A stretch of DNA of 64,000 nt, from assembly GCF_000981225.1 (NCBI RefSeq), contig NZ_LAJC01000013.1, positions 33,042 through 97,041 of the forward strand. Reading direction: 5' to 3'. The translations under genes and the position numbers were made by a program. The DNA comes from Allosalinactinospora lopnorensis. GTDB lineage: Bacteria; Actinomycetota; Actinomycetes; Streptosporangiales; Streptosporangiaceae. The notes under the pieces are model-generated. The model did not search any database and was not told where the DNA came from. It saw nothing but the letters and a program-made list of their open reading frames with translations. Positions 26,416 to 36,365 of this stretch are shown piece after piece; the stretch's first letter is position 1, and each line of letters begins with the position of its first letter.

Positions 26416-27104
26416 ATGTACTGGGAGCGGCCATCGCGGGTGGTCAGCGCTGTCGTGTGGCGCGGGGTCGCGGCGTCGCCGGCGGGTTCCGAACAGCGGG
26501 TACTCCCGGACGGCTGCATGGACCTCATCTGGGTCAAGGGAGCGCTACTGGTGGCCGGCCCGGATACCTCTTCCCACCTGGCGTTCTGGCCGCCGGGAGC
26601 GGGGTTCACCGGGCTGCGGTTCTTCCCCGGAACCGCCCCCGCGATCCTGGGAGTGGCGGCGCACGAGCTCCGCGATCAGCTGGTACCGCTGGCGGATATC
26701 TGGCCGGCGCCACGGGTCCGGCGCCTCACCGAGTACGTAGGTGAGGCGCCGGACCCCGAGGCCGCCCTGGAGGAGATCGCCGCACGCCGGCATCCGCGGA
26801 CCGAACTTTCCGATCCGCGCATCCCGGAGATCGTCCGGCACGTGCGCGCCGGCGTATCGGTCGCCGCCACCGCGGAGGCGGTCGGTATGGGTGAGAGGCA
26901 CCTGCACCGGTGTTGCCTGGCGGCGTCGGCTACGGACCGAAGACGCTGGGGCGGATCATGCGGATGAACCGCGCGCTGGACATGGCCCGCGAAGGCACTC
27001 CATTGGCCGACGTGGCGGCGAGTGCGGGCTACGCCGACCAGGCCCATCTGGCCCGCGATACGAAGGCGCTGACGGGCGTGCCGCCCGGCGTGCTCATCCG
27101 GTAG
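26416..27104 (+). CDS. AraC-family transcriptional regulator (frameshifted)
   Basis: ATG 26416 closely follows GGAG. The N-terminal domain (about 1-120; [22 protein letters not shown]-like region) matches the DUF6597 sensor of short AraC regulators. The C-terminal AraC HTH has [15 protein letters not shown] in the first helix-turn-helix and [19 protein letters not shown] in the second. The two parts are in different frames. Adding one base near 26925 gives [15 protein letters not shown] and restores about 229 residues. It overlaps the VOC gene by 11 bp at the 3' end, so the genes converge. Confidence 0.78.
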
Positions 27105-27495
27105 CGGTCTGCGGAGCGAACAGGTCGACGCCGTTGCCGTCCGGATCGAGGACGATCGCGTAGCGCTGCCCCCAGAACGCGTCCCACGGCTCCCTGTGCC
27201 CCTTGTATCCGGAACGGACCAGGTCGGCGTACCACCGGTCCACCTCCGCGGGGCTCTCGCAGGCGAAAGCCAGGCTGACGCGTGGATCGCCGTGCGGCGC
27301 GGTCCAGTCCGGATCGAAGGAGCGGATGGTCTCGGCGGTGTCCCAGGCGATGCGCAGCCCTCCCGGAAGTTCCGCCTCGACGTGCGGTTGCGTATCGGCC
27401 GCTGCCGGGATGTCGAGGCCGAGTCGGCGGTAGAAGGCCAGTGAGTTCCCCATGTCGGCCACGACCAGGCCGATCACTGCGAATGTTGGCGTCAT
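27094..27495 (-). CDS. VOC (glyoxalase/bleomycin-resistance fold) protein
   Basis: 133 residues in two beta-alpha-beta-beta-beta modules. The first starts [20 protein letters not shown]; the second ends [15 protein letters not shown], the usual C-terminal metal-site strand of the superfamily. No catalytic function can be assigned. TAGTTT lies 7 bp before the ATG, with no ribosome site. Confidence 0.82.
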   Translation of the reverse strand: MTPTFAVIGLVVADMGNSLAFYRRLGLDIPAAADTQPHVEAELPGGLRIAWDTAETIRSFDPDWTAPHGDPRVSLAFACESPAEVDRWYADLVRSGYKGHREPWDAFWGQRYAIVLDPDGNGVDLFAPQTATG

Positions 27496-27815
27496 ACGGC
27501 CAAAACTAGGGACGGCCGCTCCCGGGGTCTTGAACGAATCGGACAACCGCGGGCCCGGGCACGGCCCGCGTCCGCTCGCACGTTCCGGAAAACCGGCCGG
27601 CAGGCGGCGTCTTTTCAGGTGAAGACGCCGGGGTATCTCCCGGGTCAAGTTCTCGCCCGAAAAACGCAAGGAGGTTTCGGGGGTCCGGTCGGGGCCCTAA
27701 TCTGCGGGAACCGGGTACCCGGAAGTGGTACCGGGGTCCTGGACCACGGCGGGCCCCGGCGCGGGCCGAGGGGTGCACCCTTTCGGTCCTGCCCGGTCGA
27801 GGACGGGGGAGCGGC

Positions 27816-29209
27816 ATGGCACAGATCGACGGTACTTCAAGGCTCGCGAAACCACTGGCCGAGTTCCGGTCATCGGGTTTCGGGGGGAGCGTCATCGAGG
27901 AGACCGATCCGGCGTATGACGAGGCGCGCGCGATCTTCAACGCGATGATCGAGGATCGGCCGGGCGTCATCGTCCAGTGCGAGACGGTCGAGGACGTCGT
28001 ACAGGCGGTCAGGTTCGGACGTGAGCACGATCTCGAGATCGCCGTTCGCGGCGGCGGGCACAGTGTCGCGGGCATGGGGCTGACCAGCGGGGGACTCGTC
28101 ATCGACCTGCGCCGGATGAACACGGTGACCGTGGACCCCGACGCGCGGACCGCTCAGGTGGGCGGCGGTGCCACGATGAGCCACCTGGACCGTGCGACCG
28201 AACCCTTCGGCCTGGTGACCACCGGCGGCCGGGTGTCCACGACCGGCGTCGCCGGCCTCGTACTCGGCGGTGGAACAGGGTGGCTCGACCGCAAGTTCGG
28301 TCTCGCCTGCGACAACCTGCTCTCGGCCGATCTGGTGACAGCGGAGGGCGAGCTCGTGCGCGCGTCGGCCGACGAGAATCCCGAGCTGTTCTGGGCGCTG
28401 CATGGCGGCGGCGGCAATTTCGGGGTGGTCACGTCACTCGCCCTCCGGCTGTACCCGCTGGCGTCGGTGACCGCGGCCCTCCTGCTGTGGAGGGAGGAAG
28501 TGGGCCCCGAGGTCGTGCGCGCCTTCCGGGACTTCATGGCACAGGCGCCGGACGAGGTGGGCGGAGGTGTCCTCTACCTCACCGGAGCGCCCGACGAGTT
28601 CGTGCCCGAGCACCTGGTCGGAGAACTGGCGTGCGCGGTCCTGGTGACCTACACCGGCGGGGAGGAGGCCGCCCGCGAGGTCATACGGCCGATGCTGGAA
28701 CTCGGTCACGAAGGGGAACTGATCGCCGAGATGCCCTACGCCGAGCTGCAGTGCATGCTCGACGACCCGCCGGGCCTGCGCAACTACTGGTCCGCGGAGT
28801 ACCTCGCCTCGTTCCCGGACGAGGCCGTCGACGCCTTCTGCGCCAGCGCGGACCGGATGATCGTGCCTTCAGCGTCGCAGCATGTACTGTTCCCGCAGGG
28901 GGAGCCGTAGCCGCAGCGGGGACCGACTACCCGGTGCCGTGGCGGCAGGCCCCTTGGTGTGTGCACCCCTTCGGATTGTGGGAGAACGCCGCGGACGACG
29001 AACGCGGCCGGGCGTGGGCGCGCGGTATCCGCGCCGACATGCGCCGGTGGTCGACGGGCGATGTCTACCTGAACTTCATCGGCGATGAGGGGGAGCAGCG
29101 GATCCTCTCGGCGTTCGGAGCGGACAACTACCGGCGTCTGGCCGCTGTCAAGAGGCGGTACGACCCGGACAACGTCTTCCACCGCAACCACAACATCAAG
29201 CCGGCCTGA
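27816..29209 (+). CDS. FAD-binding oxidase, berberine-bridge type (frameshifted)
   Basis: ATG 27816 has GGGGGAG 8 nt upstream. The PCMH FAD domain (about 35-205) has GGGHSVAGMG, whose His is the usual covalent flavin attachment site, and GGGTGWLDRKFGLACDNLL. The substrate domain is followed by the BBE C-terminal motif YRRLAAVKRRYDPDNVFHRN. The frame breaks in the G run at 28898-28902. One added G gives LFPQGGAVAAAGTDYPVPW and a full length of about 464 residues. The second covalent Cys of bicovalent members is not in the usual position. Such oxidases act on sugars, alkaloids or polyketides. Confidence 0.85.
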
Positions 29210-29219
29210 CCTGCGGGAG

Positions 29220-29256
29220 GATCGCCCGCGGCCGCGTCACGCGGCCGCGGGCGATC
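29220..29256 (+). terminator. Perfect 17-bp hairpin after the FAD oxidase
   Basis: GATCGCCCGCGGCCGCG (29220-29236), loop TCA, and its exact reverse complement (29240-29256), starting 11 bp after the stop. Confidence 0.7.
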
Positions 29257-29444
29257 TGTGTACGCAAGTGTGCAGAACGGTGATGCCCGGCGAGTCCCGA
29301 TCCCTTGCGATACCGTCGTTTCAGGGCGCGCTGGCTTGATACGGGGACGCGACCCATATCACCGTTCCGCGCTCCGGCCGAGTGCGGTGTCTCCGGTCGG
29401 CGCTTGATGTGGTCGTTTTATGAGCACCCGAAGGAACTAGCACA

Positions 29445-30236
29445 ATGCCGCAGAAGAAAGTGACGGTGAACAGGTCCACCCTGACTCACCGGCTCCGGTA
29501 CGCCATGCGCTATCCGGGGCGGGTACCCGGATACCTCCGCCGGGCCGGGCGCGACGCATGGTTGTGGTTTCGCTCCCCTGACCACGTCTCCTACTACCGA
29601 GCGGTGATGAGGTCGGACACCGCGAAGAACCCGGAGGCGGCGGTCGGCAGCAAGAGCCACGACCGGTGGCTGGCCCTCGGGGCCATGCAGTTCGACTACC
29701 TGGTCGGACACGGGCTGGCTCCGGAGGACAGGATGCTGGAGATAGGCTGCGGCAACCTCCGTGCCGGGTGGCGCTTCATCGAGTACCTCGACACGGGGAA
29801 CTACTACGGCATCGACATCTCCCCGGACATCCTCTTCGCGGCGCAGGACACCATCGTCCGGCACAAACTGCGGGAGAAGACGCCGCAGCTGACCCCGGTG
29901 CGCGACCTCACCTTCGCCTTCCTCCCGGACGCGTACTTCAGGGTGGTGCACGCGCACAGCGTCTTCTCGCACTCGCCGCTGTCGGTGATCGACGAGTGCC
30001 TGGCCCATGTCGGCCGCATCATGACACCGGACGGCTGGTTCGACTTCACCTACGACCGCACCGACCGCGAGGAACACCACGTTCTGCGAGAGGACTTCTA
30101 CTACCGCACCGAGACACTGGTCGCCCTGGCCGAGAAACACGGGCTCAAGGCGCGGGCCATGGACGATTGGGAACGCCTCCCGCACGGCCAGTCCAAGATC
30201 CGGGTCACACACGATACGGGCGGCTCCAACGCCTGA
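29445..30236 (+). CDS. Class I SAM-dependent methyltransferase
   Basis: 263 residues; AAGGA 8 nt before ATG 29445. The SAM-binding motif I is MLEIGCGNLRAGWRFIEYL, followed by the acidic ribose-binding strand YYGIDIS and motif for catalysis around FSHSPLSVIDECLAHVGR. The basic N-terminal 45 residues (RLRYAMRYPGRVPGYLRR) may contact nucleic acid or membrane. Substrate not predictable; similar proteins occur with glycolipid or natural-product genes. Confidence 0.82.
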   Translation: MPQKKVTVNRSTLTHRLRYAMRYPGRVPGYLRRAGRDAWLWFRSPDHVSYYRAVMRSDTAKNPEAAVGSKSHDRWLALGAMQFDYLVGHGLAPEDRMLEIGCGNLRAGWRFIEYLDTGNYYGIDISPDILFAAQDTIVRHKLREKTPQLTPVRDLTFAFLPDAYFRVVHAHSVFSHSPLSVIDECLAHVGRIMTPDGWFDFTYDRTDREEHHVLREDFYYRTETLVALAEKHGLKARAMDDWERLPHGQSKIRVTHDTGGSNA

Positions 30237-30791
30237 TCAGCGCCCCTTCCACTCACCATGGAAGTCTCCCCGCGAGTGGAGGTACCGGTTCCGGGCGGGA
30301 ACGCCGCCCTCACGCGCGGCGTGCGCCCTCGGACCATATGACGTCGACGGGCACGCCCCGGCCGCGCGCGGCTTCGACAGCGTCGTCGGTGCCCCAGACG
30401 CGGCCCACCGGGCATGGGCCTCACCCCTTATCAGTTCGACCAGGGGTCGCCGTAGACGCCTGCCGTGCTGGGACCGGAGCCCACTGAAGGCCGTTCCGAT
30501 CAGGCGGCGTCAGGTGGCGTTGCTGCCACTGCTGCTCCCCTGCTGGGAGGCGGGTTCACCGGAGAGGTTCTCGGCCTCCTTCCACCGGCCTCGTTGAGCC
30601 GGAACCACGGCGAGGGCGCCACGGCTGCCGCGATCGGTGGGGCGCTCGCGCGCACGACCGGCTGCCCCCGTCCAGCGAGCGGAGCACCCCGTTATCCCCC
30701 AGGCAGTGGTAGCGAATCCGGACCGGTCCGATACCTTGCCGAAGGGGTGAAGTCGGGAGGAATCCACGGAAACGTCAGCCGGGAGTGATAT
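30237..30791. other. 555-bp region with little coding signal
   Basis: Between the methyltransferase and formyltransferase genes. The only item is a possible 32-codon minus-strand ORF (listed). Sequence around 30720-30791 includes the formyltransferase ribosome site (GGGAG). Confidence 0.35.
30310..30408 (-). CDS. Possible tiny ORF or gene remnant (32 aa)
   Basis: GTG 30408 with AAGGGGTGAGG upstream. The peptide reads GTDDAVEAARGRGVPVDVIW, then SEGARRA and stop, with codon usage like real genes here. It may be the 3' end of a decayed gene and not a functional peptide. Confidence 0.22.
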   Translation of the reverse strand: MGRVWGTDDAVEAARGRGVPVDVIWSEGARRA

Positions 30792-31708
30792 ATGCGTGTT
30801 GCCATTATCGGGCAGGCGGCCTTCGGAGAGGCAGTGTTCCGGCGGCTGCGGGACGATGGCGTGACCGTTGCCGGTGTCGCGGCACCGGAGCCGACCAGTA
30901 ACGGCCGGGTCGACCCGCTCTGGTCCGCGAGTGAGGCGAACGACATCCCGCGGGTCTCGACCACCAGCCTGAAAGAGCCAGACGGCCTCGTGAAGTGGAA
31001 GGAGTTCGAGGCCGACTTCTGCCTCATGGCGTTCGTCACCGAGTTCCTACCGGACGAGGTGTTCACGCTGCCCGAGCACGGAACGGCGCAGTACCACCCC
31101 AGCCTGCTGCCGTTGCATCGCGGCAAGTCGGCGATCAACTGGGCCGTCATCAATGGGGAGAAGGAGACCGGCCTGAGCATCTTCTGGCCGGACAAGGGCA
31201 TCGACACCGGCCCGATCCTGCTGCGTAAGCGGTGCGAGATCGGTCCCGACGACACCGTGGGCAGCCTCTACTTCAACCACCTCTTCCCCATGGGGGTGGA
31301 CGCCATGTCCGAGGCGGTGTCACTGGTGGCGGCGGGGGAGGCGCCGCGCGCCGAGCAGGACCACGCTGTCGCGACGTTCGAGCCCGGATGCCGCGACCAG
31401 CACGCCGAGATCCACTGGCACCGCCCCGCGCAGGTGGTCTACGACCTGATCCGGGGCTGTGACCCCCGGCCGGGCGCGTGGACCCTCTTCAATGAGGAGA
31501 AGCTGCGGTTCTTCGACTGCCGTCTCACCGGAGAGCAGCGTCCCGGCATGCCCGGGCAGGTTCTCGACATCGACGACGAGGGCTTCTCGATCCGGCTCAA
31601 CGGCGGCGTGCTCCGCGTCGGACGGGTCCAGCACACCGGCAAGAGCAAGCTCCCCGCCGGAGAGTGGGCCTCCCACGTGGCCTCACCACAGGGTTCCGCT
31701 TCCGGTAA
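30792..31708 (+). CDS. Formyltransferase, FDH/Fmt-like (frameshifted)
   Basis: ATG 30792 follows GGGAG. The protein resembles the 10-formyl-THF hydrolase/formyltransferase domain of formyl-THF dehydrogenase and methionyl-tRNA formyltransferase. YHPSLLPLHRGKSAINWAVI has the HPSLLP formyl-folate motif, and INGEKETGLSIFWPDKGIDTGPILL contains the catalytic Asp of the D-x-G-x-I/P loop. The C-terminal OB-like domain ends, after adding one G at 31679-31680, with ASHVGLTTGFRFR and TAA at 31708, a usual Fmt-type end at about 305 residues. As printed the frame reads on for 50 codons of unrelated sequence. Possibly formylates an amino sugar or other amine. Confidence 0.78.
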
Positions 31709-31861
31709 CCCCAGCGGCTCGCCATCCCCGCCTCTCCACGGCCTCCGGGAGAGCGCGGGGGTTCTGCTTCCGCAGGCCATTGCCTTTGGTGCGCCGGGTT
31801 CTGTAGAGCCGGGTTTCTGGTTCTCAGGACACGGTGTGTCCGCTACCCGGCGAATTACCTG

Positions 31862-32076
31862 ACCAAGGACATCGCCGAATGCCACGCCGTTGTGTCAAAC
31901 GTCCAACAGCGGCATGTGGATCGGCTGACTGAGGCGCGCGGGTGCCCCCCGCGAGCAGCGCCTACTGCGCGCGGTCGGCGAAGCCTCACAACGCCGCGCA
32001 CAACTCGACCGTGCTCGGCAGGCACGAGGTCGCCGCCGCCATGGACGCGGGCCGTGTGAAGGCGGTCGGTGCGTGA
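31862..32076 (+). pseudogene. Possible decayed gene remnant
   Basis: Three short in-phase pieces in successive frames look protein-like: VVSNVQQRHVDRLTEA, then REQRLLRAVGEAS, then NSTVLGRHEVAAAMDAGRVK and a stop at 32074-32076. The final piece resembles the last strand-helix of eRF1-like (baeRF) family proteins, but this is weak. No intact reading frame. Confidence 0.2.
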
Positions 32077-32135
32077 CGCGTGGCGACGCAGGAACAGCAC
32101 GGGATGACGCGCGTGTGACGCACGGGCATGAGAAA

Positions 32136-32176
32136 GGGCCACCTCCCGAGAAGTCCTAGTTCCCGGGCGGTGGCCC
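32136..32176 (-). terminator. tRNA-Pro terminator
   Basis: A 13-bp stem with one mismatch (CGGGCGGTGGCCC with GGGCCACCTCCCG), followed on the minus strand by TTTCTC. It begins about 36 bp beyond the 3' end of the tRNA gene. Confidence 0.75.
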
Positions 32177-32211
32177 CTCGCACCTGCTACGGAACCGTTC
32201 CGGTTCTCTGG

Positions 32212-32285
32212 TCGGGGTGGCGGGATTTGAACCCACGGCCTCTTCGTCCCGAACGAAGCGCGCTGCCAAGCTGCGCTACACCCCG
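32212..32285 (-). tRNA. tRNA-Pro (anticodon CGG)
   Basis: A 74-nt cloverleaf with acceptor CGGGGTG paired with CACCCCG and discriminator A. The anticodon stem-loop is CTTCG-TTCGGGA-CGAAG, anticodon CGG; T-loop GTTCAAATC. CCA is not encoded. A hairpin with T-run follows. Confidence 0.96.
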
Positions 32286-32396
32286 GTGCAGCGATCAACA
32301 GTCTAGCGGACACTGGGGAGTGCTCGCACTGCGGATAGCGCGGATGGAAGGGCGGTCTGCTTCGCGGGGACGGCGGCACCCGAGGGGGCGGCGCGT

Positions 32397-33326
32397 TCAC
32401 CGCTCGGCGGCCGCCACCAGGTCGAGCAGACTCGCCTCAGGACGGCAGCAGAAGCGCACCGGCGCGTAGGGGGAGGTGCCAAGGCCTCCGGACACGTGCA
32501 GCCAGGATGCGCCGTAGCGGCTCAGCCCCCAGGCCCGCCGACGGTCGATCCCGCAGTTGGTGACGAGGGTGCCGTAATAGGGCAGGCAGAGCTGCCCGCC
32601 GTGGGTGTGCCCCGCGAGGAGCAGCCGGTAGCCGTCGGCGGTGAACCGGTCGAGGTTTGCGGGCTCGGGAGAGTGCATCACCCCCAAGCGGAGGTCAGCG
32701 TCGGGATCGGTCGGACCCGCGATCCTGTCGTAGCGGTCCAGTCCGATGTGTGAGTCGTGAACCCCCGCCGCGGCGACGTCCAGTCCTCCGGCCTTCAACC
32801 GTTCGGCGCGGTTGTTCAGGTCCAACCACCCCGATGCGGTCATCGCCGCACCCAGTTCGCGCCAGGGCAGATCGGGAGTCTTGCGCTTGTTGTAGTCCTC
32901 TCGGCTGCTTCGCCAGAGGTAGCGCGCGGGGTTCTTGAACTGGGGCGAGAACAGGTCGTTGGAGCCGTAGACGAACACGCCGGGGCGGTCCAGCAATGGT
33001 CCGAGCGCGTGGATGAAGGGCTCGACGGCGCGTTCGTGGGCCAGCGAGTCGCCGGTGTTGACGACGAGATCGGGCTCGTAGGCGTCGAGCCCGCGGATCC
33101 AGTCGAGGAGCATCCGGCGGCCCGGCGTGAGGTGGGCGTCGGACAGGTGCAGGACGCGCAGGCGCGGGGTTCCCGGCGGAAGCAGCGGGATCTCGTAGCG
33201 CCGCAGCCGGAACCAGTTCCGTTCGATGATCGACGCGTAACCGATCCCGGCGACCCCAAGGGCTCCTGTGACGGCAGCGGCCGTGGCCGCCGCGCGCAGG
33301 CTCTTTCGTACCGTGTTCACACTCAC
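32397..33326 (-). CDS. Membrane-associated metallophosphoesterase
   Basis: 309 residues; GTG 33326 has GGAGG 4 nt upstream. One N-terminal hydrophobic helix (about 10-30) anchors or exports it. The calcineurin-like core shows [22 protein letters not shown] (as G-N/S-N-D), VMHSPEP and the final [13 protein letters not shown], which together bind two metals. Likely a phosphodiesterase or UDP-hydrolase type activity at the membrane; substrate unknown. Located in the conserved YqeY-PBP-WblA neighbourhood. Confidence 0.87.
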   Translation of the reverse strand: MSVNTVRKSLRAAATAAAVTGALGVAGIGYASIIERNWFRLRRYEIPLLPPGTPRLRVLHLSDAHLTPGRRMLLDWIRGLDAYEPDLVVNTGDSLAHERAVEPFIHALGPLLDRPGVFVYGSNDLFSPQFKNPARYLWRSSREDYNKRKTPDLPWRELGAAMTASGWLDLNNRAERLKAGGLDVAAAGVHDSHIGLDRYDRIAGPTDPDADLRLGVMHSPEPANLDRFTADGYRLLLAGHTHGGQLCLPYYGTLVTNCGIDRRRAWGLSRYGASWLHVSGGLGTSPYAPVRFCCRPEASLLDLVAAAER

Positions 33327-33472
33327 CGAACCTCCAGCTACCGATGGTGCCAGAATCCTGGGATGCCTAGGACCGTCGTCCACAGGCGCCGTCCGGGCGC
33401 GGACCGGCCCGAGGTCGGCATGCGTGGGAAAAGTCTTCGGTGACTCGGATCCGGAAACCATATGATCCTGCC

Positions 33473-33928
33473 ATGTCCGAACTCAAAGACCGCCTGCAAA
33501 CCGACCTCACCGACGCCATGAAGGCGCGCGATGCCCTTCGCACCCGTACCCTGCGCATGGTGCTCACCGCCGTGTCCGCTGAGGAGGTCGCCGGCGAATC
33601 CGCGCGCGAGCTCAGCGACGACGAGATCATCAAGCTGATCACGCGCGAGGCGAAGAAGCGCCGGGAGGCGGCCGAGGCGTTCGAGAAGGGCGGTCGCGCC
33701 GACAAGGCCGAGGAGGAGCGGGCCGAAGGGGAGGTGCTCGCCGGGTACCTCCCGGCGCAGCTCACCGATTCCGAGCTGGCCGACCTGGTCGCCGCGGCCG
33801 TCGCCGAGACCGGGGCGAACGACGTCAAGGGAATGGGGCGGGTCATGAAGGCCGTCACCCCGAAAGTCGCCGGGCGTGCCGAGGGGAGCCGGGTGGCCGC
33901 GGAGGCCCGCCGGCAGCTCTCCGCCTGA
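33473..33928 (+). CDS. GatB/YqeY domain protein
   Basis: 151 residues of the YqeY family, all helical. Conserved VLTAVSAEEVAGESARELSD, EGEVLAGYLPAQL and DVKGMGRVMKAVTPKVAGRA. It resembles the C-terminal tRNA-binding tail of GatB but stands alone, with unknown role. TATGAT lies 6 bp before the ATG, so it is probably leaderless. It converges on the PBP gene across a strong hairpin. Confidence 0.93.
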   Translation: MSELKDRLQTDLTDAMKARDALRTRTLRMVLTAVSAEEVAGESARELSDDEIIKLITREAKKRREAAEAFEKGGRADKAEEERAEGEVLAGYLPAQLTDSELADLVAAAVAETGANDVKGMGRVMKAVTPKVAGRAEGSRVAAEARRQLSA

Positions 33929-33945
33929 TGAGGCCGACCGGTGCG

Positions 33946-33993
33946 GCGGCAGCGGCGCGGGACCGGAGTGTTCCGGTCCCGCGCCGCTGCCGC
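33946..33993. terminator. Perfect 22-bp bidirectional hairpin
   Basis: GCGGCAGCGGCGCGGGACCGGA pairs with its exact complement across a GTGT loop. It starts 17 bp after the yqeY stop and ends 44 bp before the 3' end of the opposing PBP gene. Confidence 0.75.
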
Positions 33994-34037
33994 TGATCCT
34001 CGCGGCGGTCAGCCGCCGCTGCGGGCGGCTCCGCCGG

Positions 34038-36365
34038 TCACCATTCGAGTCCGCCCGCGGAACGGTTGGTGTTGCCGCTCGCCCCGTTACTGAGGAACAC
34101 GTTCACCGTCGCGCCTTCGGGAAGGTCGGTCCCCGGGTCGGGGTTGACCGCGGCCACGGTGTCCTCGTCCTGGTTGGAACGGATCCGGGTCGAGGAGACG
34201 CTCACCTGGAACCCCGCCTCTTCGAGTTCGCTCACCGCCGCGTTCTCGGACCGCCCGACGACATTGGGGACACCGCCCTCGACGCTGGCCGGGCTCGCGT
34301 CCGACGCTCCGGACCTGCCTTTGAACTTCGACGGCGCCTTGGGGAAGTCCTTCTCGGGAAGGTCCTTCACGGCCTCGCGCATCGTCTCCTTCCAGATCGG
34401 TCCGGGAATCGTCGCACCGTAGACCTGGCTGTAGTGCCGTCCGCCGAGCGTGACGTTGCGCAGCGGGTGCTCCTGCGGCCCGCGCGGGTCGCCGACGAAG
34501 ACGGTTCCGGCGAGGTTCGGGGTGAAGCCGGCCAGCCAGGCGGCGGCGGTGCCGTCGGTGGAGCCGGTCTTGGCGGCGGCCGGGCGCCCGATCTCCAGTC
34601 CGTTGGTGGTGCCGCCGTCGAACGTCTGCTGCAGCAGGTAGCTGACGCCGTCGGCGACGTCCTCGTCGATCACGCGCTCGCACTTGTTGTCGATCTCGAT
34701 CGTCTTGCCCGCCTGCCGGTCCTCGATCGAGGTGATGGCCTGCGGCTCGCAGTAGGTGCCGCCGGAGGCGAACGTCGCGTAGGCGCTGACCACGTCCAGT
34801 GGCGCGACCTCTTCGCTGCCCAGGGTGAAGGAGTTGTTGGCCTGGGTGTTGGGGTTGTCGAACCCGGTGCCGTCGCCCCGCTTCAGCCCGAGCGTCTCCG
34901 CCATCTTGATGGTCTCGCACAGTCCCACGTCGGCCTGCAGTTGGGCGAAGTAGGTGTTCGCCGACTGCTGGGTCCCGGTGATCATGGTGTAGTTGCCGCC
35001 GTCGCTCTCACCGGCGTTGCTGACGTTCCACGGGGGGAGCCGCCCGTTGTCGCAGTTCCGCTGTCCGGTGATCGTGGTGGATCCGCCCCCTCCGAAGGAG
35101 GTGTTGAACCCCTTGCCCTGGTCCAGGGCAGCGGCCAGGGTGAACGCCTTGAACGTCGAGCCTGCCTGGAAGCCGGTGCTCCCGCCGCGGTCGGCACTCG
35201 TTGTGAAGTTGATCGACGTCTCGCCGATCTTGTCCTCCTCGGGACCGTAATCCCGACTCTGGGCCATGGCCCGGATCTCGCCGCTCCCCGGTTCGACGAG
35301 CACCTCGGCCGCGACCTTGCGCGACTTGTTGTCGCGCGGAACCCACTTGTCGACCGCCTTCTGGGCCGCCTTCTGCATGTCCGCGTCAAGGGTCGTGTGG
35401 ATCTTCAGGCCGGCCGTCCGCAGCCAGCGGGCCCGTTCAGTCTCGTTGTCACCGAACTGCTTGCTCTTCTCGATCTCCTGTACCACGTAGTCGCAGAAGA
35501 AGGGCTGCTTACTGGGCACACACCCGTTGCTGGGATCGCTGACGTCGAGCCCGAGGTCCTTCTCCTTGGCTTCCTCGGCCTCTTTCTGGGTGATCGCCTC
35601 GTTGTGCACCATGGCGTCGAGGACCACGCTGCGGCGCTTCTCCGCGTTCTCGGGGTTCAGGCTGGGGTTGTACAGGTAGGGGTAGCGGACCAGGCCGGCG
35701 AGCATGGCGGCCTGGTGGAGTTCGAGTTCATCGGCACCGACGCCGAAAAAGTGCTGGGCGGCCGACTCCACGCCGTAGGCGCCGTCCCCGAAGTAGGCGA
35801 TGTTGAGGTATCCCTCGAGGAGCTCCGCCTTGGTCATCCTCTTTTCGAGGGCGAGGGCGTAGCGCAGCTCGCGGATCTTCCGCGACAGCGTCTCCTCGCG
35901 GGCCTCTTCCTGCTCGGCCTGCGTCGTGGCGCTCTCGACCAGGACGTTCTTCACATACTGCTGGGTGATCGAGGATCCGCCCTGCGTGTTTCCGCTGGCC
36001 GTGCGAAGCGCGGCGCGGAAGGTTCCGGAGATGTCTATGCCCCCGTGCTCGTAGAATCGGGAGTCCTCGATCGCGATGATGGCGTCCTGCATCACCGGCG
36101 CCATGTCGTCGAGTTCGACCAATTCCCGGTTCTGGTCGAAGATCTCCGCGATGACTTCTTCGTTTTGGTCGTAGATGACTGAACGCTGAGGAGGTGGTGG
36201 AGTCTCCAGTTCGCTGGGCATGCTGAGGAACCCGGTGGCGACATTGCGCGCCGTGATGCCGGCGCCACCGACCGCAGGCAGCGCAAGCGCGGCGACCAGT
36301 ACACCCGCGACGACTCCGACCCCAACCAGCTGACCGATTTTTTGCAGCAATGTCCCCTGGCTCAC
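34038..36365 (-). CDS. Class A penicillin-binding protein with PASTA domain
   Basis: 775 residues; GTG 36365 with TAGTCT 6 bp upstream. A bifunctional peptidoglycan synthase. The N-terminal transmembrane helix (about 12-38) is followed by the GT51 glycosyltransferase domain with catalytic EDSRFYEHGGID, GGSSITQQYVKN and KI.E.R-type motifs (SRKIRELRYALALEK). The transpeptidase has GSTFKAFTLAA (SxxK serine), QSANTYF (SxN) and AKTGSTDGTAAAW (KTG). One C-terminal PASTA repeat (about 690-755) includes PNVVGRSENAAVSELEEAGF and may sense muropeptide or beta-lactam. It is divergent from wblA, as in Streptomyces. Confidence 0.94.
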   Translation of the reverse strand: MSQGTLLQKIGQLVGVGVVAGVLVAALALPAVGGAGITARNVATGFLSMPSELETPPPPQRSVIYDQNEEVIAEIFDQNRELVELDDMAPVMQDAIIAIEDSRFYEHGGIDISGTFRAALRTASGNTQGGSSITQQYVKNVLVESATTQAEQEEAREETLSRKIRELRYALALEKRMTKAELLEGYLNIAYFGDGAYGVESAAQHFFGVGADELELHQAAMLAGLVRYPYLYNPSLNPENAEKRRSVVLDAMVHNEAITQKEAEEAKEKDLGLDVSDPSNGCVPSKQPFFCDYVVQEIEKSKQFGDNETERARWLRTAGLKIHTTLDADMQKAAQKAVDKWVPRDNKSRKVAAEVLVEPGSGEIRAMAQSRDYGPEEDKIGETSINFTTSADRGGSTGFQAGSTFKAFTLAAALDQGKGFNTSFGGGGSTTITGQRNCDNGRLPPWNVSNAGESDGGNYTMITGTQQSANTYFAQLQADVGLCETIKMAETLGLKRGDGTGFDNPNTQANNSFTLGSEEVAPLDVVSAYATFASGGTYCEPQAITSIEDRQAGKTIEIDNKCERVIDEDVADGVSYLLQQTFDGGTTNGLEIGRPAAAKTGSTDGTAAAWLAGFTPNLAGTVFVGDPRGPQEHPLRNVTLGGRHYSQVYGATIPGPIWKETMREAVKDLPEKDFPKAPSKFKGRSGASDASPASVEGGVPNVVGRSENAAVSELEEAGFQVSVSSTRIRSNQDEDTVAAVNPDPGTDLPEGATVNVFLSNGASGNTNRSAGGLEW

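Noticed and set aside
30465..30788. Plus-strand ORF before the formyltransferase
   Set aside because: No ribosome site, no domain, Gly/Ala-rich low-complexity sequence consistent with chance in GC-rich DNA.
15907..32285. tRNA-anchored integrated element
   Set aside because: No integrase, excisionase or direct repeat of either tRNA 3' end was seen near the tRNA-Ser or tRNA-Pro genes.
33876..36182. Plus-strand 768-codon frame opposite the PBP gene
   Set aside because: Antisense shadow; the minus strand shows all glycosyltransferase and transpeptidase motifs in order.
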